Shown: positions 1 to 9,651 of the stretch, one piece after another | How the letters are laid out: each line of letters opens with the position of its first letter | How positions within the stretch are numbered: position 1 is the first letter of the stretch | Origin: an uncultured Pelagibacteraceae bacterium | Lineage (GTDB): Bacteria > Pseudomonadota > Alphaproteobacteria > Pelagibacterales > Pelagibacteraceae | Assembly: GCA_902586495.1 (NCBI GenBank) | Contig: CACIHQ010000004.1 | Location: 1 to 64,000, forward strand | Direction: 5' to 3' | Length of the DNA stretch: 64,000 nt | Notes under the pieces: model-generated | The model's database searches: none | What the model was told of the DNA's origin: nothing | What the model saw: the letters and a program-made list of their open reading frames with translations, nothing else | Position numbers and translations under genes: made by a program

Positions 1-597
1 ACAAATAACTCTAAAACAATAACAACATTATTTCTAGATTTTGCTGAACCTATTGTTAAAAAATATAAATTTATCAAAGGTTTTGATGGTGGGATTTTGG
101 ATTTTTATAGTATTAAAGATGCAAATGTCTCCAATTCAACCTTAAAGATTTATGATTTTAAATTAAAAGAGCTCCCAACCTTAACAAAACTACTTACACT
201 CGCTTCTCTTCAAGGTATCGCTGATATTCTGTCAGGTGAGGGTATCAGATTTGATGAATTTGAAATGAAATTTGAAAATAAAAATAAATTAATGAGTATA
301 AAAGAAATTTTCGCAATTGGGCCTGCGATATCAGTATTAATGAATGGATATGTTGAAAAAGGTAAATTAATAAGTTTAAGAGGAACATTGGTTCCGGCAA
401 CAACAATAAATAAGGCGATTGGAACAATTCCAGTTTTAGGAAAAATATTAGTTGGTTCAAAAACTGGTGAGGGAGTTTTTGGAGTTAGTTTTAAAATCAA
501 AGGCCCACCAAAAAAATTAGAGACTACTGTGAATCCAATCAAAACGCTTACACCTAGATTTATAACAAGAACTTTAGAAAAAATTAAAAAAAATTAG
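1..597 (+). CDS. AsmA/YhdP-family protein, C-terminal part (5' truncated)
   Basis: The reading frame is open from base 1, so this is the 3' end of a longer gene whose start lies outside the window. The roughly 198 visible residues resemble the C-terminal region of AsmA-like/YhdP (DUF3971-type) proteins: a 'LASLQGIADILSGEGIRFD' stretch, then a 'GPAISVLMNGYVEKGKL' beta-rich repeat, a 'GTLVPATTINKAIGTIPVLG' segment and a closing 'TVNPIKTLTPRF'. Family members are large inner-membrane-anchored periplasmic proteins implicated in lipid transport to the outer membrane. Its 3' end overlaps the 3' end of the convergent tyrS by 4 bases. The family call is from recalled motif similarity. Confidence 0.8.
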   Translation, partial: TNNSKTITTLFLDFAEPIVKKYKFIKGFDGGILDFYSIKDANVSNSTLKIYDFKLKELPTLTKLLTLASLQGIADILSGEGIRFDEFEMKFENKNKLMSIKEIFAIGPAISVLMNGYVEKGKLISLRGTLVPATTINKAIGTIPVLGKILVGSKTGEGVFGVSFKIKGPPKKLETTVNPIKTLTPRFITRTLEKIKKN

Positions 598-1823
598 ATT
601 AATTTAATCTTAATATGCCTTTTTTTTCCAATTGAGAGTTTAAGATAGTCATCATTAAAAATTTCATCTTTAATTTGAAATTTTTCATCTTCAATTATTT
701 GATTGTTTATTTTTACCGCTTTCCCTTTAATTAATCTTCTTACTTCACTTTTAGATTTTTCAAATTTTGCAAAAATAACTAAATCAATAATATTTATATA
801 TTTCTTTAACATTTTTTTGTTTAATTCAACTGATGGAAGGTTTGAACCTGATGAGTTCTCAGCAAATGTTTCTTTTGCAATATTTTCAGCTTTTAGTGCC
901 TCTTTTTTTCCATGAAGCATTTCAGTTGTTTTATTAGCAAGTAAAATTTTAAGTTGATTAATATTTTTTGCATTTAGATCTTCAATTTCCTCAATCATAA
1001 TATCTGTAAAAAATTTTATAAATTTTTTAACATCTCTATCATCTGTATTTCGCCAAAATTGCCAATAGTCATAAGCTGATAGAAGATTCTTATCAAGCCA
1101 AATGGCACCCTCAGTAGTTTTGCCCATTTTGGCCCCACTTGCTAAAGTAATTAATGGAGTTGTTAAACCAAAAACTTCTTTATTGGAATGTTTTTTTATT
1201 AAATCAACACCATTAATTATATTCCCCCATTGGTCTGATCCACCTATCTGTAAAACGCAATTTTTATTTTTATTTAATTCTAAAAAATCATATGCTTGAA
1301 GAATCATATAATTAAATTCCATATAACTTAATGATTGTTCTCTTTCTAAACGTGTTTTCACACTTTCAAAAGTTAACATTTTATTTATAGTGAAATGTCT
1401 TCCAATTGATCTTAAAAAAGAAATATAGTTAAGATTTTTTAACCATTTATAATTATCTACAAATATTGGTTTAGTCATTTTATCTTTATTATCAAGAAAT
1501 TTTACTAAGATACTTTTTATATTTTTTGAATTTTTAATGATTTGTTTTTCAGATAAGATTTTACGTGTTTTATCTTTTCCAGACGGATCACCAATTCTTG
1601 TAGTACCACCTCCCAATAATACGATTGGTCTATGGCCGTGTTTTTGGAGAAGTCTTAAGCACATTATTTGGAGCAAACTTCCTACATGAAGGCTTTCAGC
1701 AGTACAATCAAAACCAATATATGCTGTGATTTTTTTTTTATCTAATAATTCTGATAATTCACTTTCATTGGTACATTGATAAAAAAAACCTCTCTCTTTA
1801 AATTCTTTTAAAAATTTATTCAT
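594..1823 (-). CDS. tyrS: Tyrosyl-tRNA synthetase
   Basis: Cytoplasmic class I aminoacyl-tRNA synthetase that charges tRNA-Tyr. At 409 residues it has the usual bacterial TyrRS length. Visible signatures are the HIGH-like HVGS at residues 46-49, the tyrosine-binding GGSDQWGN near 194-201, the KMSKS equivalent KMGKT at 232-236, and a C-terminal S4-like RNA-binding segment from about residue 345 (KSEVRRLIKGKAVKIN). The ATG start gives the canonical N-terminus. It is divergent from anmK with a gap of about 47 bases, so both promoters must be packed there. tyrS and anmK are also neighbours in many other proteobacteria (general knowledge). Confidence 0.97.
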   Translation of the reverse strand: MNKFLKEFKERGFFYQCTNESELSELLDKKKITAYIGFDCTAESLHVGSLLQIMCLRLLQKHGHRPIVLLGGGTTRIGDPSGKDKTRKILSEKQIIKNSKNIKSILVKFLDNKDKMTKPIFVDNYKWLKNLNYISFLRSIGRHFTINKMLTFESVKTRLEREQSLSYMEFNYMILQAYDFLELNKNKNCVLQIGGSDQWGNIINGVDLIKKHSNKEVFGLTTPLITLASGAKMGKTTEGAIWLDKNLLSAYDYWQFWRNTDDRDVKKFIKFFTDIMIEEIEDLNAKNINQLKILLANKTTEMLHGKKEALKAENIAKETFAENSSGSNLPSVELNKKMLKKYINIIDLVIFAKFEKSKSEVRRLIKGKAVKINNQIIEDEKFQIKDEIFNDDYLKLSIGKKRHIKIKLI

Positions 1824-1870
1824 AAGCTTATAGTCTCACAATATACAAATTTTTTTAAAAAAAAATAAGA

Positions 1871-3034
1871 ATGGGCAAGATATATACAGCTTTAGGATTG
1901 ATGAGTGGGACCTCTGTAGATGGAGTAGATGCATCTATAATAAAGTCAGATGGTAATAGAGAATATTCACCTTTATTAGATAGATATTTTGAGTATGGGG
2001 ACAAAATAAGACAAGGAATACTCGATTTAAGAGCAAAAATTTTAGTTCCAAATCATCTTATTAAATACGAAAGTGAAATTAAGGACATTGAAAGAGATAT
2101 AACGTTATTTCATGCAAATGCCGTCAAAGAAATTTTAAATATCGCTAAAGTGGATTTAGATTTATTGGGTTTTCATGGACAGACAATTTTTCATGATAAT
2201 AAAAAAAAAATTACTAAACAGTTGGGCGATGGCAAGCTATTGTCTCAATTAATAAAAAAAAAGGTGGTGTATGATTTTAGACAAAATGATTTAAAAAATG
2301 GAGGTCAAGGAGCTCCGTTGACACCCATTTTTCACAACTTAATTGCAAACAAATATTTAAAAAAAGAATTAGACAAAACTTATTCTGTCAACATTTTAAA
2401 TATTGGAGGAATTTCGAATCTTACCAAAACTGTCAAATGGGATAAACTAGATAAAAAGATAGAATTTATAGAAGCCTGTGATATTGGTCCAGGAAATTGT
2501 CTTATAGATGATTGGGTTAGAAAAAATTCAAAAAAGAGATATGATATTGATGGTTCACTAGCAAGTATCGGTAATACTGACAGATTAATTCTTAATCAAG
2601 CATTAGAAAATTTTAATATTAGTCCCCCTTTCAAAGATTCATTAGATATAAAAGATTTTGATATATCTTTTGTAAAGGGTCTATCTTTAGAAGATGGAGT
2701 ATCAACATTAGCTGATTTTACGTCATTACAAATTTCTAAAGCGATTAATTATTTTAAAGATCCTGCAAAAAAATCAATTTTTTTAGTTTGCGGTGGAGGA
2801 AGAAAAAACAAATACTTAATGGAATCAATTTTAAAATCAGTTGATATAATCCAAGATTTGAATAAAACAAATTTTGTTCCAGTAGAAGATTACGGCATAG
2901 ATGGTGATTTTGTAGAGTCACAAGCTTTTGCGTATTTGGCAATTAGATCACTTCTAAACTTACCAATTTCTTTTCCCAATACTACAGGATGTAAGGAGTC
3001 AATTTCTGGAGGTAAAATAATCAAAAATTTTTAA
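1871..3034 (+). CDS. anmK: Anhydro-N-acetylmuramic acid kinase
   Basis: Phosphorylates 1,6-anhydro-N-acetylmuramic acid to MurNAc-6-phosphate during peptidoglycan recycling in the cytoplasm. The N-terminus carries the family ATP-binding motif GLMSGTSVDGVD (about residues 9-20). Further characteristic pieces are 'GFHGQTIFHD', 'QGAPLTPIFHN', 'NIGGISNLT' and 'DIGPGNCLIDDW'. Length (387 aa) is typical. The stop codon overlaps the convergent hydrolase end by 4 bases, leaving no room for a classical terminator between them. Confidence 0.95.
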   Translation: MGKIYTALGLMSGTSVDGVDASIIKSDGNREYSPLLDRYFEYGDKIRQGILDLRAKILVPNHLIKYESEIKDIERDITLFHANAVKEILNIAKVDLDLLGFHGQTIFHDNKKKITKQLGDGKLLSQLIKKKVVYDFRQNDLKNGGQGAPLTPIFHNLIANKYLKKELDKTYSVNILNIGGISNLTKTVKWDKLDKKIEFIEACDIGPGNCLIDDWVRKNSKKRYDIDGSLASIGNTDRLILNQALENFNISPPFKDSLDIKDFDISFVKGLSLEDGVSTLADFTSLQISKAINYFKDPAKKSIFLVCGGGRKNKYLMESILKSVDIIQDLNKTNFVPVEDYGIDGDFVESQAFAYLAIRSLLNLPISFPNTTGCKESISGGKIIKNF

Positions 3035-3687
3035 TATAAGGCAGTTTCTTTTTTTATATATTTATTTAAAACTTCTACTAAATTAATTTCATTTTTTGAA
3101 AAAAAATGATTTGCATTTTGAACTGCTTGAAATTCAACTTTTATACCTTTTTGACTACTCAATCTTTTATTTAGTTCATTAATGTGCTCAACTGGCACCA
3201 ATTCATCTTTTTTTCCGTAAACCATTAACCCAGAAGTAGGACAAGGAGAAAGGAAAGAAAAATCATAAACATTTGGTTGAGGTGATATTGCAATAAATCT
3301 GTTTATTTCTGGTCTTCTCATTAAAAGTTGCATTGCAATTAATGAGCCAAAAGAAAAACCAGAAACCCAACATTGTGAATTATCAAAATTTTCTCTCTCT
3401 AGCCAATCTAATGCTGCAGCTGCATCAGCAAGTTCACCTTGTCCATTATCAAATTCCCCATCACTTTTTCCAACACCTCTAAAATTTACACGACAAACTG
3501 AAAAGTTGTTATCCATAAAAGAGTGAAATGTTTCCACAACAACTTTGTTATTCATTGTTCCTCCATACTGGGGATGTGGTTGTAATATCAATGCTATTGG
3601 TGAGGTACTTTTTTTACTTTTAAAATATTTAGCTTCAAGTCTTCCAGCTGGACCAGGAATAAAAATTTCTAAAATTTTATTATCCAT
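3031..3687 (-). CDS. Alpha/beta-hydrolase family protein (COG2945-like)
   Basis: A 218-aa single-domain alpha/beta hydrolase of unknown substrate. A plausible catalytic triad can be read: nucleophile elbow G-F-S-F-G ('WVSGFSFGS', about residue 110), acid in 'VYGKKDELVP', and histidine in 'NANHFF'. The 'LQPHPQYGGTMNNKVV' start and 'RVNFRGVGKSDGEFDNGQGE' are typical of the small COG2945-type serine hydrolases found near many alphaproteobacterial iron-sulfur genes. No signal peptide is seen, so it should be cytoplasmic. It is divergent from iscR across a 134-base gap. Biochemical role is not inferable from sequence alone. Confidence 0.8.
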   Translation of the reverse strand: MDNKILEIFIPGPAGRLEAKYFKSKKSTSPIALILQPHPQYGGTMNNKVVVETFHSFMDNNFSVCRVNFRGVGKSDGEFDNGQGELADAAAALDWLERENFDNSQCWVSGFSFGSLIAMQLLMRRPEINRFIAISPQPNVYDFSFLSPCPTSGLMVYGKKDELVPVEHINELNKRLSSQKGIKVEFQAVQNANHFFSKNEINLVEVLNKYIKKETALY

Positions 3688-3769
3688 AATTGTTATTGAT
3701 AACTATTATCAAAAAAAAATTAGACATATCACATGTGCGTGACAAAATGTTGTTTTTTTTTGCTTTCAG

Positions 3770-3794
3770 ATACTTGACTAATTTAGTCAGGTTT
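3770..3794 (+). promoter_or_regulatory. Predicted IscR operator overlapping the iscR/suf promoter
   Basis: The 25 bases match the published E. coli type-1 IscR consensus (ATASYYGACTRWWWYAGTCRRSTAT) at 24 positions by my reading; the only mismatch is T for A near the end. The core palindrome GACTAATTTAGTC lies at 3776-3788. A TTGACT that can serve as -35 (3774-3779) sits inside the box, with an AT-rich -10 (TATATA, 3796-3801) about 16 bases on. Binding would therefore block transcription, giving classical autorepression of iscR-suf by holo-IscR. The consensus is recalled; binding is inferred. Confidence 0.85.
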
Positions 3795-3821
3795 ATATAT
3801 ATCCTTGGAAAATAAGGATAT

Positions 3822-4247
3822 ATGAAACTAACATCTAAAGGCAGATATGCGGTAATGGCTTTAGTGGACCTGGCAAAGTTTAATGATATTAATCCAGTTT
3901 CTCTGAGAGACATATCTTTAAGACAAGGCATTTCACTTGATTATTTAGAACAAATTTTTTCTAAACTAAGAAAAAAAGCAATTGTTCAAAGTGTTAGAGG
4001 AAACCAGGGTGGTTATGTTTTGAATAAAAAAGCCAATGAAATAAAACTTACTAACATTTTTGATGCTGTAGATGAAAAAGTAAAAACTGTACAGTGTAAA
4101 AAAGAGTCAAAAAAAGGCTGTAATGGAAAACTTACAAAATGTTTGACTCATAATTTATGGGATGAGCTTGAAAACCATATTAATGATTTTTTTGAGAAAA
4201 AAAGTTTAGAAGATTTAATAAAAGATAATACTGAGAGAAGAATTTAA
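3822..4247 (+). CDS. iscR: Rrf2-family iron-sulfur regulator IscR
   Basis: A 141-aa Rrf2-type winged-helix regulator that senses the iron-sulfur status of the cell. The N-terminal helix-turn-helix ('[19 protein letters not shown]', '[20 protein letters not shown]') precedes a cluster-binding loop with Cys92, Cys100 and Cys107 and a nearby His110. The spacing differs slightly from the E. coli C92/C98/C104/H107 set. An AAGGA (3814-3818) lies just before the ATG. It is the first gene of the suf operon, 2 bases before sufB, and has an IscR-type box in its own promoter. Confidence 0.93.
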   Translation: MKLTSKGRYAVMALVDLAKFNDINPVSLRDISLRQGISLDYLEQIFSKLRKKAIVQSVRGNQGGYVLNKKANEIKLTNIFDAVDEKVKTVQCKKESKKGCNGKLTKCLTHNLWDELENHINDFFEKKSLEDLIKDNTERRI

Positions 4248-4249
4248 AA

Positions 4250-5692
4250 ATGGATACTAGAGAAAAAGATATAGAAAAGTTAAAAGACTATAAATACGGT
4301 TTTACTACTGATATAGAAAATATCAAAGCTCCAAAAGGTTTGAATGAAGATGTAATTAAATTTATTTCTAATATTAAAAAAGAACCGCAGTGGATGTTAG
4401 ACTTTAGATTAAAAGCTTATGAGAGATTAAAACTTTTAAAAGAACCTAATTGGCAAAAACCAAAATATCCTAAAATTGATTATCAAGATTTATATTACTA
4501 CTCAGCACCAAAAAGTATGAAGGACAAACCAAAAAGTTTAGACGAGCTTGACCCTAAACTTTTAGAGACTTATAAAAAACTTGGGATTCCATTACAAGAA
4601 CAAGCAAGATTAAATGGAATTGCTGTCGATGCTGTATTTGACTCTGTTTCAGTAGCAACTACTTTTAAGGGTGAATTGACTAAACATGGAATAATTTTTT
4701 GTTCAATGTCAGAGGCTATTCAGAAATATCCTGATCTTGTAAAAAAATATTTAGGTACTGTAATACCAGTTACTGATCATTTCTTTGCGACACTAAATTC
4801 TGCTGTTTTTACAGATGGGTCTTTTGTTTATATTCCTGAAGGTGTTAAGTGTCCAATGGAACTATCAACTTATTTTAGAATTAATGCATCAGAGACTGGT
4901 CAGTTCGAAAGAACATTAATTATTGCTGATAAAGACAGTTACGTAAGTTATCTTGAGGGATGTACTGCTCCAATGAGGGATGAAAATCAATTACATGCAG
5001 CAAATGTAGAATTGATTGCTTTAGATGATGCAGAAATAAAATATTCAACTGTTCAAAATTGGTATCCAGGAGATGAAAATGGCAAAGGAGGGATTTATAA
5101 TTTTGTCACTAAAAGAGGATTATGTAAGGGAAAAAATTCTAAGATTTCTTGGACACAAGTTGAAACAGGTTCTGCTATAACTTGGAAATATCCAAGCTGT
5201 ATATTAAAAGGTGATAATTCAATTGGTGAATTTTATTCAATAGCAATTACAAACAATCATCAAAAAGCAGACACTGGAACAAAGATGATTCATTTGGGAA
5301 AAAATACCAAAAGTAAAATTATTTCTAAAGGTATAAGTGCTGGATTTTCTGACATGACTTACAGAGGTTTAGTAGATATTAATTCAAAAGCCAAAAACTC
5401 TAGCAACTACACACAATGCGATTCCTTATTAATGGGAAATAAATGTGGTGCACACACAGTCCCATATATTAAAAATAAAAATTTTGATTCAAATATTGCA
5501 CACGAAGCTACGACATCAAAAATAAGTGAAGAACAATTACATTATTGCCAACAAAGAGGTCTTAATCCTGAGGAAGCTGTAGGGTTAATTGTCAATGGTT
5601 TTTGTAAGGAGGTATTACAACAATTACCAATGGAGTTTGCAGTGGAAGCTCAGAAGCTTGTAGGTATTAGCTTAGAGGGGAGTGTTGGTTAA
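4250..5692 (+). CDS. sufB: Fe-S cluster assembly scaffold SufB
   Basis: SufB is the core scaffold subunit of the SufBCD complex, on which [4Fe-4S] clusters are built with sulfur delivered from SufS. The 480-aa length and sequence ('[26 protein letters not shown]' region, 'YLEGCTAPM', 'GHAT'-type end '[22 protein letters not shown]') are typical. Cysteines in 'EGCTAPM' and 'HYCQQRGL' are retained. It begins 2 bases after iscR and its TAA overlaps the sufC ATG (TAATG), indicating translational coupling within the operon. Confidence 0.97.
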   Translation: MDTREKDIEKLKDYKYGFTTDIENIKAPKGLNEDVIKFISNIKKEPQWMLDFRLKAYERLKLLKEPNWQKPKYPKIDYQDLYYYSAPKSMKDKPKSLDELDPKLLETYKKLGIPLQEQARLNGIAVDAVFDSVSVATTFKGELTKHGIIFCSMSEAIQKYPDLVKKYLGTVIPVTDHFFATLNSAVFTDGSFVYIPEGVKCPMELSTYFRINASETGQFERTLIIADKDSYVSYLEGCTAPMRDENQLHAANVELIALDDAEIKYSTVQNWYPGDENGKGGIYNFVTKRGLCKGKNSKISWTQVETGSAITWKYPSCILKGDNSIGEFYSIAITNNHQKADTGTKMIHLGKNTKSKIISKGISAGFSDMTYRGLVDINSKAKNSSNYTQCDSLLMGNKCGAHTVPYIKNKNFDSNIAHEATTSKISEEQLHYCQQRGLNPEEAVGLIVNGFCKEVLQQLPMEFAVEAQKLVGISLEGSVG

Positions 5693-6426
5693 TGCTTAAA
5701 ATAAACAATTTAAATGCCAATGTTGAGAATAAATCCATATTAAATGGGTTTTCTTTAGATATAAATCCAGGCGAAGTTCATGCGATTATGGGTCCTAACG
5801 GGTCAGGAAAAAGCACGTTATCTAATATTCTATCAGGGAAAAAAGGGTACGAGGTATCAGGTGAAATTTTATTTGAAAATAAAAATTTATTTGATCTTGA
5901 GACAGAAGAAAGAGCGCATAAAGGAATATTTTTAGCTTTTCAATATCCTTTAGAAATTCCAGGAGTAAATACAAATATATTTTTAAAAACATCACTAAAC
6001 GCGATTAGAAAAGCACGTGGAGAAAAAGAATTAGATACAATTGAATTTTTAAAGCTTGTTAAACAAAAAGCTAAAGAATTAAAATTTGATGAGGAAAAAC
6101 TTAACAGACAATTAAATGTTGGATTTTCAGGTGGAGAAAAAAAGAAAAATGAAATTTTACAAATGTCTATGTTGGCTCCAAAATTATCTATTTTAGATGA
6201 GACAGACTCAGGTTTAGACATAGATGCTTTAAAAATAGTAGCTGATGGAGTTAATACTTTAAGAAACAAAAATAATTCTTTTTTAATAATTACTCACTAT
6301 CAAAGGTTACTAGATTACATAAAACCTGACTTTGTCCATGTCTTAATAAATGGAAAAATAATTAGATCTGGTGGCCCAGAATTAGCAATAGAGCTTGAAA
6401 AAAAAGGTTATGAAAGTTTTAATTAA
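5692..6426 (+). CDS. sufC: Fe-S cluster assembly ATPase SufC
   Basis: Cytoplasmic ABC-type ATPase of the SufBCD complex. In the 244 residues the Walker A motif GPNGSGKST is at 34-42, the signature FSGGEK at 145-150 and the Walker B LSILDE at 165-170, followed by the D-loop 'TDSGLD' and the H-switch 'IITHYQRLL'. SufC has no membrane partner and drives rearrangement of SufB-SufD. Start overlaps the sufB stop, and sufD follows directly without a gap. Confidence 0.97.
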   Translation: MLKINNLNANVENKSILNGFSLDINPGEVHAIMGPNGSGKSTLSNILSGKKGYEVSGEILFENKNLFDLETEERAHKGIFLAFQYPLEIPGVNTNIFLKTSLNAIRKARGEKELDTIEFLKLVKQKAKELKFDEEKLNRQLNVGFSGGEKKKNEILQMSMLAPKLSILDETDSGLDIDALKIVADGVNTLRNKNNSFLIITHYQRLLDYIKPDFVHVLINGKIIRSGGPELAIELEKKGYESFN

Positions 6427-7674
6427 ATGAACGAGCAATTACAGTCAGATTTTGATAAACTAGTAAAAACTTCAAAATTTTCTAGTGAAGAAATTAAGAT
6501 TAAAAAAAATTTTTTGAATAATTTCATTAAAAACGGTTTTCCTAATAGAAAGCAAGAAGATTGGAAGTTTTTAGATATTAGTCAGATTATTAAAAAGAAT
6601 ATTAGCGATTTAAGTTTTTTCAATGGTTATTCACAATCAAATAAAATTGATCCATCTGTTTTAGTTGATGTTTTAGAGCATAATAAGATTATATTTATAA
6701 ATGGAAAAATTGAAAAAATTGATTTTAACTTCGAGGACCAAAATAAAATTGAAATAATTGATGAAACTAAAAAAGATATGTCATTTGAATATGAAAATTC
6801 ATTAATTGATTTAAATAGTGCATTTATTGATAAAATTTTTAAAATTTTAATTAAAAAAAATTATTCTCTAAAGAAACCTTTGATAATTTATCATTTAACA
6901 AATGATAAAATAAAGTCCACTAATATTAATTTGAGATTAGATTTTGAATTAGGTGAAAATAGTTGTTTAAAACTGATTGATTATTTTGCTAACACCGCAG
7001 CAAAAAACTTTATTAATATATTTTATAACTTCAATTTAGAAAAAGACTCAATCCTGAAAAACTATAAAATTGATAAATATAGAAATAATAATTTAAAATA
7101 TTCTTTTAACAATATTGAACAGGATAATAACAGTGTTTCAGAAACATTTATATTATCAGCCGGTTCAGATTATTTTAAAAATGAGATTAATTGTAATTTA
7201 AATGGTGAGTATTCATCAGCATTCATTAATGGTATTTTTTCCTTAAAGGAAAATCAACAACACGAAATTAGAACTACAATCAATCATTTAGTAGAAAACA
7301 CAAAAAGTTATCAGCTTATTAAAAGTGTTCTTGGAAGAAATTCAAAATCTGCATATCAAGGAAGAATATTTGTAAATTCAAAAGCTCAAAAAACTGATGG
7401 ATATCAATTGAGTAAAGCAATACTGCTCGATGAAACATCAGAGTTTAATGCAAAACCAGAATTAGAAATTTATGCTGATGATGTAAAATGTTCTCACGGA
7501 TCAGCATCTGGTAGTTTAGATGAAAATTCAATTTTTTACTTAATGTCTCGTGGTTTAAATTATCAACAGTCAAAAGAACTTTTGATTAATGGTTTTTTAA
7601 TAGATGTTGTTGAAAAGATTACAGACGTAGAAATAAAAAACTTAATTACAAATATTATTGGATTAAAACAATGA
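6427..7674 (+). CDS. sufD: Fe-S cluster assembly protein SufD
   Basis: SufD is the SufB paralogue that forms the SufB-SufD heterodimer and helps iron entry. It has 415 residues with a poorly conserved lysine-, asparagine- and isoleucine-rich N-terminal half. The conserved C-terminal beta-helix region contains 'SAYQGRIFVNSKAQKTDGYQ', 'ADDVKCSHGSASGSLDENSIFYLMSRG' and 'LLINGF'. The conserved 'KCSHG' histidine/cysteine pair is present. It follows sufC immediately, and its stop overlaps the sufS start (ATGA). Confidence 0.95.
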   Translation: MNEQLQSDFDKLVKTSKFSSEEIKIKKNFLNNFIKNGFPNRKQEDWKFLDISQIIKKNISDLSFFNGYSQSNKIDPSVLVDVLEHNKIIFINGKIEKIDFNFEDQNKIEIIDETKKDMSFEYENSLIDLNSAFIDKIFKILIKKNYSLKKPLIIYHLTNDKIKSTNINLRLDFELGENSCLKLIDYFANTAAKNFINIFYNFNLEKDSILKNYKIDKYRNNNLKYSFNNIEQDNNSVSETFILSAGSDYFKNEINCNLNGEYSSAFINGIFSLKENQQHEIRTTINHLVENTKSYQLIKSVLGRNSKSAYQGRIFVNSKAQKTDGYQLSKAILLDETSEFNAKPELEIYADDVKCSHGSASGSLDENSIFYLMSRGLNYQQSKELLINGFLIDVVEKITDVEIKNLITNIIGLKQ

Positions 7675-8891
7675 ACATAAATAACATAAGAAAAGAGTTT
7701 CCAATTTTTGATGAAAAAATTCAGAATAATGATTTAGTTTACCTAGATAGCGCTAACTCATCTCAAAAACCTAAGGTAGTTCTAGATAGAATAAATGATT
7801 TCTATTCTAAACAGTTTTCAAATGTTGGCAGAAGCATACATTATTTAGCTGTTGCAGCCACTAATTTATATGAAAATACAAGAACTTCTGTACAAAAATA
7901 CATAAATGCGAAAGATAAAAATGAAATTGTATTTACTAAAGGTGCTACAGAAGCTTTAAATTTGGTCGCTAACACCTTAGGTCAAGCGATCTTGGAGCCA
8001 AATGACGAAATTTTAATTACAGAGCTAGAACATCACTCAAATTATGTTCCATGGCATTTTTTAAGAAAATCCAAAAATATAAAAATAAAGTTTGCAGAAA
8101 TAAATGAAGACGGAGATATTCCGATTGAAAATATAGAAAAAGAAATTACAGATAAAACTAAAGTAATAGCAATAACTCATTTATCCAATGTCACTGGTGC
8201 AGTTTTACCAATCAAAGAGATAACTCAATTAGCACATTCTAATGGCATAGTTGTTGTAGTAGATGGATGTCAGGGAGGACCACATTTAAAATTAGATATG
8301 CAAGACCTGGGTTGCGATTTTTACGCAATATCATGTCATAAAATGTATGGCCCGACAGGACTTGGAGTTTTGTATGGAAAAAAGAAATGGTTAGAACAAC
8401 TTCCACCATACCAAGGAGGTGGAGGAATGATAAATGAAGTTAAAAAAGATAGAATTTCTTATGGTGAGCTTCCAAATAAGTATGAAGCTGGGACAATGGC
8501 TACAGCTCAAGTCATCGCGTTTGATCAATCAATAAAATTCTTAGAAAGTATTGGAATTGATAATATTATTAAACATGAAAAAGAATTAATAGAATACGGC
8601 CAAGAAATTTTAAAAAAAAATAATTCGGTGAAGCTAATAGGAAATCCAAAAGAGCGAGGCGGAGTTCTATCTTTTACTGTAGAAGGGGTTCATCCACATG
8701 ACATTGCAACTATTTTAGATGAAACTGGAGTTGCTATTAGAGCGGGTCATCATTGTTGTCAAATACTTCATGACAAACTAGGTATACCTGCAAGTGCGCG
8801 AGCATCGTTAGGAGTTTATAATACCAAAGATGATTTAGATAAACTAAACGAAGGTATTAATAATTGTAAAAAAATTTTTGATTTAAAATGA
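7671..8891 (+). CDS. sufS: Cysteine desulfurase SufS
   Basis: PLP-dependent group II cysteine desulfurase that converts cysteine to alanine and passes persulfide sulfur to a partner. The PLP lysine is K224 in 'SCHKMYGPTG'. The catalytic cysteine is in 'RAGHHCCQIL' (Cys362/363, equivalent to E. coli Cys364), followed by the short group-II loop 'IPASARASLGVYNT'. Length (406 aa) matches the family. Both ends overlap neighbours by ATGA junctions. SufU, encoded next, is the probable sulfur acceptor, since no sufE is in the cluster. Confidence 0.96.
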   Translation: MNINNIRKEFPIFDEKIQNNDLVYLDSANSSQKPKVVLDRINDFYSKQFSNVGRSIHYLAVAATNLYENTRTSVQKYINAKDKNEIVFTKGATEALNLVANTLGQAILEPNDEILITELEHHSNYVPWHFLRKSKNIKIKFAEINEDGDIPIENIEKEITDKTKVIAITHLSNVTGAVLPIKEITQLAHSNGIVVVVDGCQGGPHLKLDMQDLGCDFYAISCHKMYGPTGLGVLYGKKKWLEQLPPYQGGGGMINEVKKDRISYGELPNKYEAGTMATAQVIAFDQSIKFLESIGIDNIIKHEKELIEYGQEILKKNNSVKLIGNPKERGGVLSFTVEGVHPHDIATILDETGVAIRAGHHCCQILHDKLGIPASARASLGVYNTKDDLDKLNEGINNCKKIFDLK

Positions 8892-9352
8892 ACCTAAAAG
8901 AATTATATCAAGAGATAATTTTAGAGCATGGAAAGAACCCTCGAAATTTAGGGAAAATAGAAAATTTTAATAAAAATGCAAAAGGCAATAATCCATTATG
9001 TGGAGATAATGTACATGTATACCTTAAATTAAATCATCAAAGGAAAGTTGAGGATATTTCTTTCGAAGGAAATGGATGTGCAATATCAATGGCATCAGCT
9101 TCTATAATGACTGATTTGATTAAAGGTAAAAGTGATAATGAAGCTAAAGAAATAATAGAGGATTTTTTAGGAATGATTAAAGAAAATCCTGAACTTAAAA
9201 ATAATATTTTAAAAGAGGACGATAAAACAAAATTGATGTGTTTATCAGGTGTTAAACAATATCCAATGAGAGTTAAATGTGCTACCTTATCATGGCACAC
9301 TTTGGTATCTGCAATGGAAAATGACGGGAAAGAAATAACTACAGAAAACTAA
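8888..9352 (+). CDS. sufU: SufU-type sulfur transfer / scaffold protein
   Basis: IscU-fold protein of 154 aa. Ligand residues are visible at Cys38 and Asp40 ('LCGDNV'), Cys64 ('GNGCAIS'), Cys118 and Cys131 ('VKCATLSWHTL'). An insertion of about 20 residues between the second and third cysteine regions, and the absence of the IscU LPPVK chaperone motif, point to the zinc-dependent SufU class that takes persulfide from SufS, rather than to an Isc scaffold. It overlaps sufS by ATGA and precedes the DUF59 gene by 2 bases. Confidence 0.9.
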   Translation: MNLKELYQEIILEHGKNPRNLGKIENFNKNAKGNNPLCGDNVHVYLKLNHQRKVEDISFEGNGCAISMASASIMTDLIKGKSDNEAKEIIEDFLGMIKENPELKNNILKEDDKTKLMCLSGVKQYPMRVKCATLSWHTLVSAMENDGKEITTEN

Positions 9353-9354
9353 TT

Positions 9355-9651
9355 ATGAAAGTAAAAAATAAAATAATTGAGGAAATTAAAAAAATTTATG
9401 ATCCTGAATTACCAGTGAACATATATGAGCTTGGTTTAATTTATGATATACAGGTAAATGGTCGTACAGCTGAAATTAAGATGACATTAACTACACCGAA
9501 TTGTCCTGTTGCAGAAAGTTTACCAAAAGAAGTAAAAGAGGGTGCAATGCAAGTAGAGGGAATAGATGATGTAAATCTTGAACTGGTTTGGGATCCTCCT
9601 TGGAATAAAGATATGATGTCAGATGCAGCGAAATTGGAGTTAAACCTATAA
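9355..9651 (+). CDS. MIP18/DUF59-family Fe-S maturation protein (SufT-like)
   Basis: A 98-aa protein of the MIP18 (DUF59) family, recognised by 'IYDPELPVNIYELGLIYD' near the N-terminus and the conserved 'LTTPNCPVAESLP' loop with Cys50. Relatives (SufT, the PaaD N-terminal domain, eukaryotic MIP18) help cluster maturation or delivery to client proteins. It lies inside the suf operon between sufU and sufA, and its TAA overlaps the sufA ATG (TAATG). A role in Fe-S trafficking is supported by context; the exact step is unknown. Confidence 0.9.
   Translation: MKVKNKIIEEIKKIYDPELPVNIYELGLIYDIQVNGRTAEIKMTLTTPNCPVAESLPKEVKEGAMQVEGIDDVNLELVWDPPWNKDMMSDAAKLELNL

Noticed and set aside
3680..3931. 83-aa minus-strand ORF over the iscR promoter and start
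   Set aside because: It overlaps the IscR operator, promoter and the first third of iscR, has no recognisable family, and is an antisense artefact.
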